A stretch of DNA of 64,000 nt from Aedoeadaptatus nemausensis (lineage in GTDB: Bacteria; Bacillota; Clostridia; Tissierellales; Peptoniphilaceae), in assembly GCF_903819165.1 (NCBI RefSeq), contig NZ_CAIJCS010000014.1, positions 310,001-374,000 of the forward strand. Reading direction: 5' to 3'. Of the stretch, positions 7,904-16,787 are shown one piece after another. How positions within the stretch are numbered: position 1 is the first letter of the stretch; every line of letters starts with the position of its first letter. The translations under genes were made by a program, and so were the position numbers. The notes beneath the pieces were generated by a model. It made no database searches. It was not told the origin of the DNA and worked only from the letters and a program-made list of their open reading frames with translations.

Positions 7904-9091
7904 ACTATTATCTCTTTTTATTTTTTCCTTTATTGCCTCTTGATGACGGCGTTCGGCAAGTTCATATTGCTCTTGAAAACTTAGATCCCTTCTCTGACGG
8001 GCGATTTCAAATAAACCCATGGCGGTGAAGCCGAATACCGTCGTAATGACCACATCGTCTTTTAATCCGTCTTCGATCAGAGAGGTAATCTCTTTACGTT
8101 CGTCCTCCTTCATACCATGTAGGAAGTCCACGACGATCATGCCGCTTAAGTTTCGAAGTTTTATATGTTTTACGAGCATTTCCGCCGCTTCCAGATTCAA
8201 TTGATGACGCATTCTGCTGAAGGATCCTTCTTTTTTTACCGATCCGCTGTTGACGTCGATGATCTGGCACGCTTCCGCCACATTAAATACAATATTTCCG
8301 CCGCTCGGCAAGGCTACCGTTCTCGAAAAAATAGAATTAAACTTGCTTCGCCATTTGGCCATGGAGCGAATGCTGAAAGAAGGATCTACGATAATGTCTC
8401 GTTCTTCCCCTATACGCTCTTTAAATCGCTTATCGTTAATCACTACCGGAAGATCTCCATGCTTTGAAAGAATATCCAAGCCGTTATCTTGAGTTCGGAG
8501 AAGTTTCGTAGGCGGCAAAAACTGTCGACTCTTTTCGATAGAGTCGTAGAGATCGTAAAGATATAAAAATTCCCGATCCAAATGGTTTCTGTCGCAAGTG
8601 GCGGCTTCCGTTCGGATAATCATCCCCTTATCCCACGGAAGAGACTTGGCCCATTCTCTTAGAGACGCGCGAATGGATTCGTCGTCGATTTTCTTCGACA
8701 GGCGCACGCCTTTGCTTTCCGGAAGGAGTACTAAGTATTCCCCTCTTAAGGAATAGTCCAGGCTCAATACCGCCCGTTTTTCCCGAAGAGGCATTTTCTT
8801 AACTTCGACGATCACCGTGTCGCCGCCTTTGATTTTATCGCGATACTCCTTAGGATAGACATTTTTCATGGGCAAGTAGCCCGTATCTTTATGTCCGAAG
8901 TCAACGAAGGCGCAATCCATGGCGGGCAATACATTCTTTACATAGCCTCTGTAAATATTTCCTACATGGGAATCTTTTGAAAGTAAATGGACCGCAGCGA
9001 TCTCCTCGCCATCTATAAGGCCGATAAGACTCGGCGCTTCGCCGTCGATAAAGAGATACTTATTAGAGTTGTACTTCAAGATCGTCACCAT
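7898..9091 (-). CDS. rng: Ribonuclease E/G family endoribonuclease
   Basis: Single-strand-specific endoribonuclease of RNA decay and rRNA processing. S1-like RNA-binding domain near the N-terminus (VGNIYRGYVKNVLPAMDCAFVDFG), then the DNase I-like catalytic part with IIDVNSGSVKKEG and GMIVVDFLHGMKEDERK, supplying the magnesium-binding aspartates. The usual zinc-link cysteines (CPxC) after the catalytic domain are absent; the protein ends in a short basic tail. Start taken at ATG 9091 (MVTILKYNSNK), giving 397 residues; this overlaps the preceding gene by 29 nt, and the ribosome-binding site is weak, so the exact start is uncertain. The position next to rplU is conserved in clostridia. Confidence 0.9.
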   Translation of the reverse strand: MVTILKYNSNKYLFIDGEAPSLIGLIDGEEIAAVHLLSKDSHVGNIYRGYVKNVLPAMDCAFVDFGHKDTGYLPMKNVYPKEYRDKIKGGDTVIVEVKKMPLREKRAVLSLDYSLRGEYLVLLPESKGVRLSKKIDDESIRASLREWAKSLPWDKGMIIRTEAATCDRNHLDREFLYLYDLYDSIEKSRQFLPPTKLLRTQDNGLDILSKHGDLPVVINDKRFKERIGEERDIIVDPSFSIRSMAKWRSKFNSIFSRTVALPSGGNIVFNVAEACQIIDVNSGSVKKEGSFSRMRHQLNLEAAEMLVKHIKLRNLSGMIVVDFLHGMKEDERKEITSLIEDGLKDDVVITTVFGFTAMGLFEIARQRRDLSFQEQYELAERRHQEAIKEKIKRDNSL

Positions 9092-9746
9092 CCCAGCTGC
9101 GCAGTCTTCTAATTTGAACGAAATCCACATCCAATCCCGATGTTTCAAACAGGCCCGCGAGCAAGCGGTCGGGTCTAAGATTTCCCTCGCTTCCGGCACG
9201 GAGAACGGCGTAAAGCCCGTAGCCTTCCTCTTCATCTTTCCAATTTAATGAGTAGATACCGGGCTTAATATCCTCGTCTACAACGATGCGTTTTCTCCCT
9301 TTCTTTTTACGACGCTTTACGAGTATTTCTTCCCGTATCATAGCTTCTTCGATGACATCGTCCAGAACTTTCCGGTCGGGATAAAATTCCTCCGGGAAAA
9401 ACAATCGATATTCCGTCTTTCTAATACGATCAAATACCGATTTTTTATCGAAGTCCGGGGTCACTTCCATAATCTCGATGCCTTTCGGAAGTTCGCGATT
9501 CAAGGCTTCTTTCAATTCTTCATAGGGATAGTCGTCTTCCACCTCGAGATCCATTACTTCAAATTCACTTTCCATCCCCACACTTAAGGGTTGGGCAATC
9601 GAAAGTTTTTGATGGGGATTAAAGCCCTCGGACCACAGGACGGGAATCTCCGCCCGTTGAATGGCGCGCGTAAAGACGCGAAGGGTATCCAGATGGGATA
9701 TGAACTTGATCATGCCCATTTTTTTAAATGCCAGTCTTAGTTCCAT
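9063..9746 (-). CDS. TIGR03936/DUF2344 radical-SAM-associated protein
   Basis: Companion protein of the TIGR03960 radical SAM enzyme; in other bacteria the two parts are often fused. Recognised by MELRLAFKKMGMIKFISHLD and RAEIPVLWSEGFNPHQK. It has no iron-sulfur cysteine motif of its own. Start at ATG 9746 has GGGG 8 nt upstream and overlaps the preceding gene by 23 nt; an earlier Met at 9767 is less likely. The function of the pair is not established; conservation beside rng/rplU suggests a tRNA or ribosome modification role, which is inference. Confidence 0.88.
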   Translation of the reverse strand: MELRLAFKKMGMIKFISHLDTLRVFTRAIQRAEIPVLWSEGFNPHQKLSIAQPLSVGMESEFEVMDLEVEDDYPYEELKEALNRELPKGIEIMEVTPDFDKKSVFDRIRKTEYRLFFPEEFYPDRKVLDDVIEEAMIREEILVKRRKKKGRKRIVVDEDIKPGIYSLNWKDEEEGYGLYAVLRAGSEGNLRPDRLLAGLFETSGLDVDFVQIRRLRSWDGDDLEVQL

Positions 9747-11577
9747 TAAAGGTACCCCACATTTCACAATTTTCTATGCCGCAGCGATTACATCCCTTGC
9801 GGCAATCTTTCGTCGTTTCGCCCACTCTTGATTTTTCGAATTCTTCCCATAGATACTCTTTTTTCACGCCGATGTCGATAAAATCCCAGGGAAGGACTTC
9901 ATCGCGGCTTCTTTCGCGGTTTGCGTAGAAATCGCCGTCGATTCCCGCCTCTTCCATGGCCTCGACCCATCGATCGTAGTGGAAAAATTCGCTCCATCCG
10001 TCGAAAATCTGCCCTTTTTCATAGGCCTTTAAGATCAACTTACCTACACGGCGATCTCCTCTTGCGAGAATCGCCTCCATACGGGAAACATAGGGTTCGT
10101 GGTATTGAAATTTCACTTTCGGGTCCCGTATCACTTCTTTTACACCGCGAATCTTTTCAAAAAATTTGTCGAGGGAATCCTGCCCCACCCATTGAAAGGG
10201 CGTAAAGGCCTTCGGGACGAAACAGGATGCCGATGCGGTGACGCGGAAATTACCTTTAATGTCTTCCTTAGGACGATTGAAAAATGCACCCTTTACTTTA
10301 TAGGCCAGGTCGGCAATGCCTAAGACATCTTCCATGGTTTCCTCCGGCAAGCCGATCATAAAGTAAAGCTTAATGCGACTCCAACCTTCATCGAAGACCG
10401 ATCGAACCACGCGCATTAAGTCTTCTTCGGTTACATTTTTGTTAATCACATCGCGCATACGCTGACTGCCTGCCTCCGGCGCAAAGGTCAACCCGCTCTT
10501 TCGAACCTTCTCAATTTCTCGAAGAACATCGACGATAAAGCTGTCGAGCCGGAGAGACGGAAGACTGATGCCGATATTTTCTTCTTCGTAACGGTCCGTC
10601 AGTTTTTCAACGAGGGGCATAAGCTGAGTGTAATCACAGGAAGAAAGGCTCGTGAGAGAAATTTCATCGTATCCAGTATTTTTCAAAATGGCGGAGGCCT
10701 TTTCCAGTAAATTATCCACGCTCTTTTCCCGAATGGGCCGGTACATCATCCCCGCCTGGCAGAAGCGACAACCTTGAGTACAGCCTCTGAATAATTCGAG
10801 CACCGCCCGGTCGTGTACGGTTTCCAAAAAAGGCACGATTTGCCGATCCAACTGAAACACATCGTCCATATCGTGGATGCGCACTCGCTTAATGATTTCT
10901 TTTGCCTCTTCAGCTATGGGACGATGAGAAGCGATGAGACCATCCTCATCGTAAACCACTTCGTAAAGAGAGGGCACATAGACTCCCTCCAATGTGGCGA
11001 GCTTTCTCAAGATCTCCCGGCGAGTGAGTCCCTCTGCTCTCCCTTCCTTTAATAGATCCATCACTTTTATGTTAAGGGCCTCTCCTTCGCCGATTAAAAA
11101 GCAGTCGATAAAATCGGCTAGGGGTTCCGGCGTCGTAGCGCAGGGCCCTCCCGCTACGATGATGGGATCTTTCTCATCGCGATCTTTTGAAAGAATGGGG
11201 ACGCCGCCGAGATCGAGCATGTACAGAATATTCGTGTAACTCATTTCGTACTGCAAAGTAAAACCCACGATGTCGAATTCCGAGAGAGGGGTCTTAGTCT
11301 CCAAACTGTACAGGGGAATTCCCTCTCTCTTCATTTCTTCCATCATATCGGGCCACGGCGCAAAGACACGCTCACAGGCGTATTCCGTAGCGTTCATGGC
11401 GAAGTAAAGGATATGCATCCCCAAGTGACTCATGCCTACTTCGTAAACATCCGGAAAACAGAAAGCAAAACGCAAGGCCGGGTCATCTTTTTGAATGCTG
11501 TTTAACTCTCCGCCGATGTAACGGGCGGGCTTTTCAACTTTCTTTAAACATTTTTCCAGTTGACTCGCTTTAATCAT
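9724..11577 (-). CDS. TIGR03960 family B12-binding-like radical SAM protein
   Basis: Radical SAM enzyme of unknown reaction. N-terminal ~20-180 resembles a B12-binding fold (FCFPDVYEVGMSHLGMH, FTLQYEMSYTNIL); the radical SAM domain has the cluster motif Cys266-x3-Cys270-x2-Cys273 (CTQGCRFCQAG). The C-terminus carries an extra Cys cluster (DCRKGCNRCGIENC), possibly a second Fe-S or zinc site. 617 residues is normal. It overlaps its DUF2344 partner, so they are translationally coupled. Substrate unknown. Confidence 0.9.
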   Translation of the reverse strand: MIKASQLEKCLKKVEKPARYIGGELNSIQKDDPALRFAFCFPDVYEVGMSHLGMHILYFAMNATEYACERVFAPWPDMMEEMKREGIPLYSLETKTPLSEFDIVGFTLQYEMSYTNILYMLDLGGVPILSKDRDEKDPIIVAGGPCATTPEPLADFIDCFLIGEGEALNIKVMDLLKEGRAEGLTRREILRKLATLEGVYVPSLYEVVYDEDGLIASHRPIAEEAKEIIKRVRIHDMDDVFQLDRQIVPFLETVHDRAVLELFRGCTQGCRFCQAGMMYRPIREKSVDNLLEKASAILKNTGYDEISLTSLSSCDYTQLMPLVEKLTDRYEEENIGISLPSLRLDSFIVDVLREIEKVRKSGLTFAPEAGSQRMRDVINKNVTEEDLMRVVRSVFDEGWSRIKLYFMIGLPEETMEDVLGIADLAYKVKGAFFNRPKEDIKGNFRVTASASCFVPKAFTPFQWVGQDSLDKFFEKIRGVKEVIRDPKVKFQYHEPYVSRMEAILARGDRRVGKLILKAYEKGQIFDGWSEFFHYDRWVEAMEEAGIDGDFYANRERSRDEVLPWDFIDIGVKKEYLWEEFEKSRVGETTKDCRKGCNRCGIENCEMWGTFNGTKTGI

Positions 11578-11598
11578 CAGATCTCCTTTCTGTATCCT

Positions 11599-12234
11599 CT
11601 AGCCTCTTCGCTTTAAAAACGACCAGAAGCTTTTTTTCTCGTCCATATTATCGTCGCCCTGCAACAAGGTCCGTACGGGATCTTGCCCTTCTCGTATAAG
11701 GGTCGCCTCCCCTAAATCTTCATCCCACTCGATGATCTTTTCGTCTTTTATGCGATTCAAAATAAAGGTGATCTCAGGCTGAAGTCCTCGTAATCGAAAG
11801 ACATACCGCACCCTTTCCATGGCACGAAGAGAACTCGCGGATCCGTCGCCTATAAGGTAGATGTGGTCGCTCAAATTTCCCCACTGTACCAGATCTTCCT
11901 CCCGAAAGCGAGAAAGGTCCACGGCGATATTTTCATAGTCAAGGGATTCCAGCGCATTTTTTAATGCATCTTCTTCCGCTTCTTCCAGATCGTGGAAGAC
12001 GGAACCCTGAATTAAGTCGTAAGCTTCCCCGGAAATAAGGACGTTTTCAATATCTTCCCCTGTTAGGAAATCCCAATAATCGTAAATATGGTCGGGAGAT
12101 TCCTCGAGCAGCAAATCCTGCATGCGCATACGATTAGAGGCCTCGATTAAAAGGCCGCCTTTTTCTCGGGCGAACCCTCTGGCCAAAGTACTGGTGCCGA
12201 CGCCTCCGACGACGCTCATAAAAGTTTCAATCAT
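11599..12234 (-). CDS. MinD/ParA-like protein with degenerate P-loop
   Basis: 211 residues occupying the place where clostridia carry minD (between pbp2 and TIGR03960). Residues ~7-20 read SVVGGVGTSTLARGFA, a recognisable deviant Walker A in which both lysines of KGGVGKT are replaced (Val and Thr). Later ITFILNRI resembles the VLNR motif of MinD. The C-terminus is a basic helix SFWSFLKRRG reminiscent of a MinD membrane-targeting helix. Without the signature and catalytic lysines it should not hydrolyse ATP. minC and minE are absent. It starts 2 nt after pbp2 ends. Alternative: a TadZ/CpaE-like pseudo-ATPase. Function unknown. Confidence 0.65.
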   Translation of the reverse strand: MIETFMSVVGGVGTSTLARGFAREKGGLLIEASNRMRMQDLLLEESPDHIYDYWDFLTGEDIENVLISGEAYDLIQGSVFHDLEEAEEDALKNALESLDYENIAVDLSRFREEDLVQWGNLSDHIYLIGDGSASSLRAMERVRYVFRLRGLQPEITFILNRIKDEKIIEWDEDLGEATLIREGQDPVRTLLQGDDNMDEKKSFWSFLKRRG

Positions 12235-12236
12235 GC

Positions 12237-15200
12237 TTACTCCGTATCTAATCCCGTTTCCATGGGAAGACTTTCATCTTTTACTTCCTTGTAGTATCCG
12301 AAATACTGGGCCATAATCTGTTGCATAATCGGGCCGCAGTTCAGCCCGCTGCCCCCTTGGAACAAGACGATGGATACGGCGATTTCCGGATTATCTGCCG
12401 GCGCATAGCCTACTTGCCACGCAAAGGCATCGTAGGTTTCCCCCGTGTAAGGATTGGCTCCGGCGCGCTCGGCACTACCTGTTTTCATGGCGATTTCCAC
12501 GGGAAAATCTTTAAACAGGCTTTCATTCACGCCGGAAAGAGCCACGAGTTTCATGCCTTTTCGAAGGTCCTTATAATACTCCGGCTTCAGACCCACATCT
12601 TCCACCTTCGTATTCTTTTTCGGCTCATCGTGGAGAATCGTCAAGGGATAAAGTTTACCGCCATTGGCGAGGGCCATAACGTATCGACAGACTTCCACCG
12701 GCGTATAGGCATTGGAACCCTGTCCGATGACGATGTTCATCGTGTCGGCCATACTCCATTTCGCCTGATCGATATAGGTGTATTTTAATAAATCCGCCAG
12801 AGGCACCCGTTGATCTTTTCCGCGAACATCGGGCTCCACATTGAGATCTTTTAAGAAGTTATAAACCTCATCCCGCGTCATTGGTTTTTTAGCATCCAGA
12901 GTCGCTACGATCTTTTCGATAATCTCTTTTCGTTCCTTTTCAGAATGAACCGTGGGCATATAGAGCTTTTCATTTTCTTTTAAATGGCGTGCCAAGAGAG
13001 CTTTAAGCGTCGTATTTTTCGACTCGGGATCGGGTACGATACCCTTGGTCTCTTTCGGGATTTTAATTTCAAGTCCGGTCGTTTCCGAGAGGCCGAAGCG
13101 CTTCGCCATTTGCGCGATATCCTTGGAAGATAGTTGAATGCCGATATCTTTCCCTCCGCGCTGATCTTTTCCAAGCCCAAGGGAATAGAAATAATAGTTG
13201 CAGGAATCTCTGAGTGCGTAGGCTAAAGTTTCAGCCCCGTGAACTTGTCTATTTTGATTCCACAGCCAGCAGCCGAAAATCTGCTTACCTACTTCAACAT
13301 AACCTCCGTCTTGAATGGCCATCTCCGGGTCCAGACCTTTTTCCAGGGCTGCCGATGCCGTTACCACTTTAAAAATACTCCCCGGCTGAATGGCCGATTG
13401 AGTGGCGATATTATAGAGGGGACGAGGCGCCAACTGATTATCCTCTTCCTTCGGCTTTAAACTTTCCCAAGCAGAGGGGCTTATGCCCTTGGCAAACATA
13501 TTCGGGTCATAAGAAGGATAATTGGCCAGGGCCAACACCTCGCCGGTATGGACGTCGGTTACAACTACGGCACCGCTCAGGGCATTTTTAAAGGTGGTGC
13601 CTTTGTTGCGGCTCACTAAATAATTGTAATTTCCCCAAGGGGACTGATAGGGCTCTCCCGTGCGAATCTGTTTGAGTACAGTGGCCAAACTTTCCTCTGC
13701 CTTTCGCTGTAGTTCAACATCGATGGAAAGCCTTACATCGCCCCCGGCCACCGGCTTGATTTCAGATACCGTATCGGTCGTATTCCCCGAGGAGTCCACG
13801 GTAACCGTACGCCTGCCGTCTTTACCCTTTAAGCGTTCCTCGTATACCTGCTCGATCCCCGTCTTTCCGATAAGATCGTTTCGATCATAACCTAATTTTT
13901 TTACATAATGCTTTATTTCTTTATCTTGAGCGATGGGCCCTATATATCCCATTACGTGGCTCGCCAAATTCCCCTCGGGATAATAACGAATAGGCTCTAC
14001 GGAAATATGAATCCCCGCCTTATTACTGAGCACTTCCTCGATCTTCCCTACTGTATCGTCTTGAATTTCGTAGGCGTAATGAATGGGAATATAAGCATAA
14101 CTTCCTTGGCTAGCAATGGAGTCATAGACATTGACAATACCGAATACCTCATAGGGGCTAAGCTTCGGATCGATTTTATGCCGCTCGATTTGACCCTTCA
14201 CGATTTCTTCAGATGAAGATGCTCCCTTTAAGCCCGCCCGCTTGGCCAGGTCAATGGCGTTGTTGAGCTGAGTATAGGCTGGTTTTTCGCCGCTTACGGA
14301 AATCCCTGTGGCGATGCCTTCCTCGATTAAATAAGATTGTACTTTTTGAGCGACTTCTTCTTCCTTTAAGAAGGCTCCTCTATTCTTTTCGGAAAGAACA
14401 CAGTCTATAAGTTGTTTCATCGCCGGATTGTTTTTTTCGTCGACGACTGCAAATTTTCCGTCGATCTCTTCGATTCTCAAATTCAGCTTTTTGTTTTTCG
14501 CAAATTTAACTGCTTCTTTTAAAACGTCTTCGTCTTTAAGAAGAAAATCCTCGGGCTTTCGCTTTAATAATACGCTTCCTAAATCTTCTGCGGCGGAGGT
14601 TGACCAGGTAATATCACTTGAAATAGCCATAAGTTTGGCTTTATCGGCGATATAGCCGTCGTAATAACTGTTTCCGTATGCTCGGAGGGACACCTCGGGA
14701 ACCTCATCGGCGACAACATCATAGGCCAATTTTCTTCCAATGGGATGATTTAAAATTTCATCTAAATACATGGGTTGATCGATAAGGATAGACTGTAAAT
14801 CCTCCATGGCCGTCGTCGTTTTGGAAAGTGAGTTCAGTTCCTTAAAGACTCTGCTCTTTTCCTCGTCCTCATAGATGACGCGCCCGCCGACATACGCCAT
14901 GCCACTGTCTTTGAAAAACTTGCGATTGACAATACGCTTCAGAATCGAATAATCGTAGTGACTCCTATAGGGTTTTTGCCATTTGGCGTGTAAAAACTTG
15001 GAGAGATTTTCTTCTTTCAAAAGGGCGTCGATGACCCGGGCCTTCGGGGAATCTCCTCCCTTGTAATCGTTCATGTCTTTAAAAACAAAGCCGTTCAGGA
15101 CGATGGGGTTTGTCTTCATGTAGTCGGCGCCGTCCTCTTCCAAAAAGCGACTTAAGAGAAGATAGGACCGGTTGCGCTTTTCATTATCAAATTGATCCAC

Positions 15201-15461
15201 TTCATCTTTTCGAATCTGGACCGCAAAAACCGGTCGATTCCCGGCAAGCACTACCCCGTTTCGGTCTCGAATCTTGCCGCGCTGAGCCGTTACCGGGATA
15301 TCTTTAACCCTTCGCTCATCAGCTAATTTTCTATATTCGCGACCCTCGAAGATTGTAATTCGGAAAAGTTGCAGAAGCAGCGCCAATAGAAGAAAGGCGA
15401 TGATCGCCGTAAATATTTTATAGCGATCCCATAATTTAGCTCGTTCCCAAAAATTACGCAT
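12237..15461 (-). CDS. mrdA: Penicillin-binding protein 2 (class B transpeptidase), long form
   Basis: Cell-wall DD-transpeptidase anchored in the membrane (segment ~16-38). The dimerisation domain begins after GKIRDRNGVVLAGN. The transpeptidase domain has SxxK (SIFK ~695-698), SxN (SCN ~753-755) and KTG (MKTGSAER, ~1000). 1074 residues is long even for clostridial PBP2; the extra length lies mainly in the N-terminal non-catalytic part (~95-450), which is charged and shows no recognisable domain. ATG at 15461 is preferred because AAGGG lies 6 nt before it; an ATG two codons earlier abuts that site. It overlaps mreD. rodA, its usual glycosyltransferase partner, is not in this cluster. Confidence 0.93.
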   Translation of the reverse strand: MRNFWERAKLWDRYKIFTAIIAFLLLALLLQLFRITIFEGREYRKLADERRVKDIPVTAQRGKIRDRNGVVLAGNRPVFAVQIRKDEVDQFDNEKRNRSYLLLSRFLEEDGADYMKTNPIVLNGFVFKDMNDYKGGDSPKARVIDALLKEENLSKFLHAKWQKPYRSHYDYSILKRIVNRKFFKDSGMAYVGGRVIYEDEEKSRVFKELNSLSKTTTAMEDLQSILIDQPMYLDEILNHPIGRKLAYDVVADEVPEVSLRAYGNSYYDGYIADKAKLMAISSDITWSTSAAEDLGSVLLKRKPEDFLLKDEDVLKEAVKFAKNKKLNLRIEEIDGKFAVVDEKNNPAMKQLIDCVLSEKNRGAFLKEEEVAQKVQSYLIEEGIATGISVSGEKPAYTQLNNAIDLAKRAGLKGASSSEEIVKGQIERHKIDPKLSPYEVFGIVNVYDSIASQGSYAYIPIHYAYEIQDDTVGKIEEVLSNKAGIHISVEPIRYYPEGNLASHVMGYIGPIAQDKEIKHYVKKLGYDRNDLIGKTGIEQVYEERLKGKDGRRTVTVDSSGNTTDTVSEIKPVAGGDVRLSIDVELQRKAEESLATVLKQIRTGEPYQSPWGNYNYLVSRNKGTTFKNALSGAVVVTDVHTGEVLALANYPSYDPNMFAKGISPSAWESLKPKEEDNQLAPRPLYNIATQSAIQPGSIFKVVTASAALEKGLDPEMAIQDGGYVEVGKQIFGCWLWNQNRQVHGAETLAYALRDSCNYYFYSLGLGKDQRGGKDIGIQLSSKDIAQMAKRFGLSETTGLEIKIPKETKGIVPDPESKNTTLKALLARHLKENEKLYMPTVHSEKERKEIIEKIVATLDAKKPMTRDEVYNFLKDLNVEPDVRGKDQRVPLADLLKYTYIDQAKWSMADTMNIVIGQGSNAYTPVEVCRYVMALANGGKLYPLTILHDEPKKNTKVEDVGLKPEYYKDLRKGMKLVALSGVNESLFKDFPVEIAMKTGSAERAGANPYTGETYDAFAWQVGYAPADNPEIAVSIVLFQGGSGLNCGPIMQQIMAQYFGYYKEVKDESLPMETGLDTE

Positions 15462-15948
15462 GGTCATCCCTTCTAATCACACTGTAGTCGTCTTCTAAGT
15501 CTAAGGCGAAATGGCCTATAATCCAGGTAAAGAGCGCTGTCGCAAAAGGAATAGCTAAAAACAGATTCCTCTCCATAGGATGCACCCCCCAACCTAAGGT
15601 GATGTAGGCTATAAGGATAACAAGCTCCAGTCCGTAACCTAAGATCATAGCCATTAAGCCTAAGGTAAAAGGTGAGGGCTTCGGAAGCAAACGATCTGAA
15701 TAATGGAGGAGAAGTAAAATAAATCCGTTTAAGATAACAAACGCTCCAATGGCAGGCGATACTAAGCTGTCCATTAAAACAGCGGAATATAGAGCATACA
15801 CCGGTAACAGCCGATGACCCTTCCGATACAATAAAAGCATGACGACTGCCGGCAAGTAAGCTCTGAAACAAAGAGGAAGATTTTGAAACCATGGAGATAC
15901 ATACAGAACAGGGGATAAAATCGCAACGACATAATATGCTATCTTCAT
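15454..15948 (-). CDS. mreD: Rod-shape protein MreD
   Basis: Integral membrane protein (164 residues, about five hydrophobic segments) of the elongasome. Weak primary conservation is usual; assignment rests on MDSLVSPAIGAFVILNGFILLLL-type topology, size and position between mreC and pbp2, overlapping both (4 nt with mreC, 8 nt with pbp2). In a cluster lacking mreB its role may be to support PBP2/MreC rather than a cytoskeleton. Confidence 0.85.
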   Translation of the reverse strand: MKIAYYVVAILSPVLYVSPWFQNLPLCFRAYLPAVVMLLLYRKGHRLLPVYALYSAVLMDSLVSPAIGAFVILNGFILLLLHYSDRLLPKPSPFTLGLMAMILGYGLELVILIAYITLGWGVHPMERNLFLAIPFATALFTWIIGHFALDLEDDYSVIRRDDHA

Positions 15949-16784
15949 CGCGCACCTGTTAAAACGAATACATTATAGAGTTTATGGAAGTTTATTCCAC
16001 TTTTCACCTTTACATTTTTTACCATTTTGTCGTCGTCCGTACTGACCTCCGTCACAGATCCAATGTAAAGATCCGGAGCAAAGTGATCGCCTATGCCTGT
16101 TGTAAAAAGAGTGTCGCCGACCACGAGATCCGCATAAAGATCAAAAGCGTATCCGTTAAGAGATTTCTTTTGCCCTTTTAAGACGCCGCCGTCGCCTGTG
16201 CGAATACTTCTGAAACTGATGGCGCAATCTTCATCGATAATGCTTCGAACCTTCGATTGGAAGGGACTCACTTCCGTAACATAGCCTACAATCCCCTCAA
16301 TGGAAGCATCGTTCCCCTTACCCATAGCCGATACTACCGTGTCACCGACCTTTACGCCGTCACGAGAACCTTTGTTGATACTGAACCGTGAGAAATACAT
16401 GCCTGAGGATTTCGCCGTAATACGCGCCTCCACCGGCTTGTCCTTCCGATTGTTGCGTATGGCTTGGGCATTGGAGAGAAATGTAGAGCGATTGACGATA
16501 TCCTGAAGATTTTTATTCTCTTCTTTTAGTGCAGCCAGTTCTTTCTCCATTTTTTTATTTTCACGGCGCAAAGAGGTAACGTGAACGAGGCTGTCGGCAC
16601 CCTCCGCCACGTGGCCGAAAGCAACACTTACCGTATTGCTTATGGGGCTGATCGCCGTTAAGACTCCCGTTTCCATGCCTCTTAAAAGGTCGTGCCCGGG
16701 CGTGGTAAAGCCCAGGAAAAATAGGACGATAACCGCCGCACCTCTATATATCCATTGTTTTCGTATGGTCTTTAATGGGTTCAT
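15945..16784 (-). CDS. mreC: Cell-shape protein MreC
   Basis: Bitopic periplasm-side scaffold that activates PBP2. N-terminal membrane segment (~12-27), a coiled coil (~65-98, RENKKMEKELAALKEENKN), then the beta-rich MreC domain with INKGSRDGVKVGDTVV and KKSLNGYAFDLYADLVVGD. 279 residues, standard. Located 3 nt downstream of radC. No mreB precedes it, although radC-mreB-mreC is the common order. Confidence 0.94.
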   Translation of the reverse strand: MNPLKTIRKQWIYRGAAVIVLFFLGFTTPGHDLLRGMETGVLTAISPISNTVSVAFGHVAEGADSLVHVTSLRRENKKMEKELAALKEENKNLQDIVNRSTFLSNAQAIRNNRKDKPVEARITAKSSGMYFSRFSINKGSRDGVKVGDTVVSAMGKGNDASIEGIVGYVTEVSPFQSKVRSIIDEDCAISFRSIRTGDGGVLKGQKKSLNGYAFDLYADLVVGDTLFTTGIGDHFAPDLYIGSVTEVSTDDDKMVKNVKVKSGINFHKLYNVFVLTGAR

Positions 16785-16787
16785 TCC

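Noticed and set aside
15473-15955. 160-codon frame overlapping mreD on the same strand
   Set aside because: MreD is hydrophobic and fits position and topology; the other frame is Cys/Arg/Ser-rich without features.
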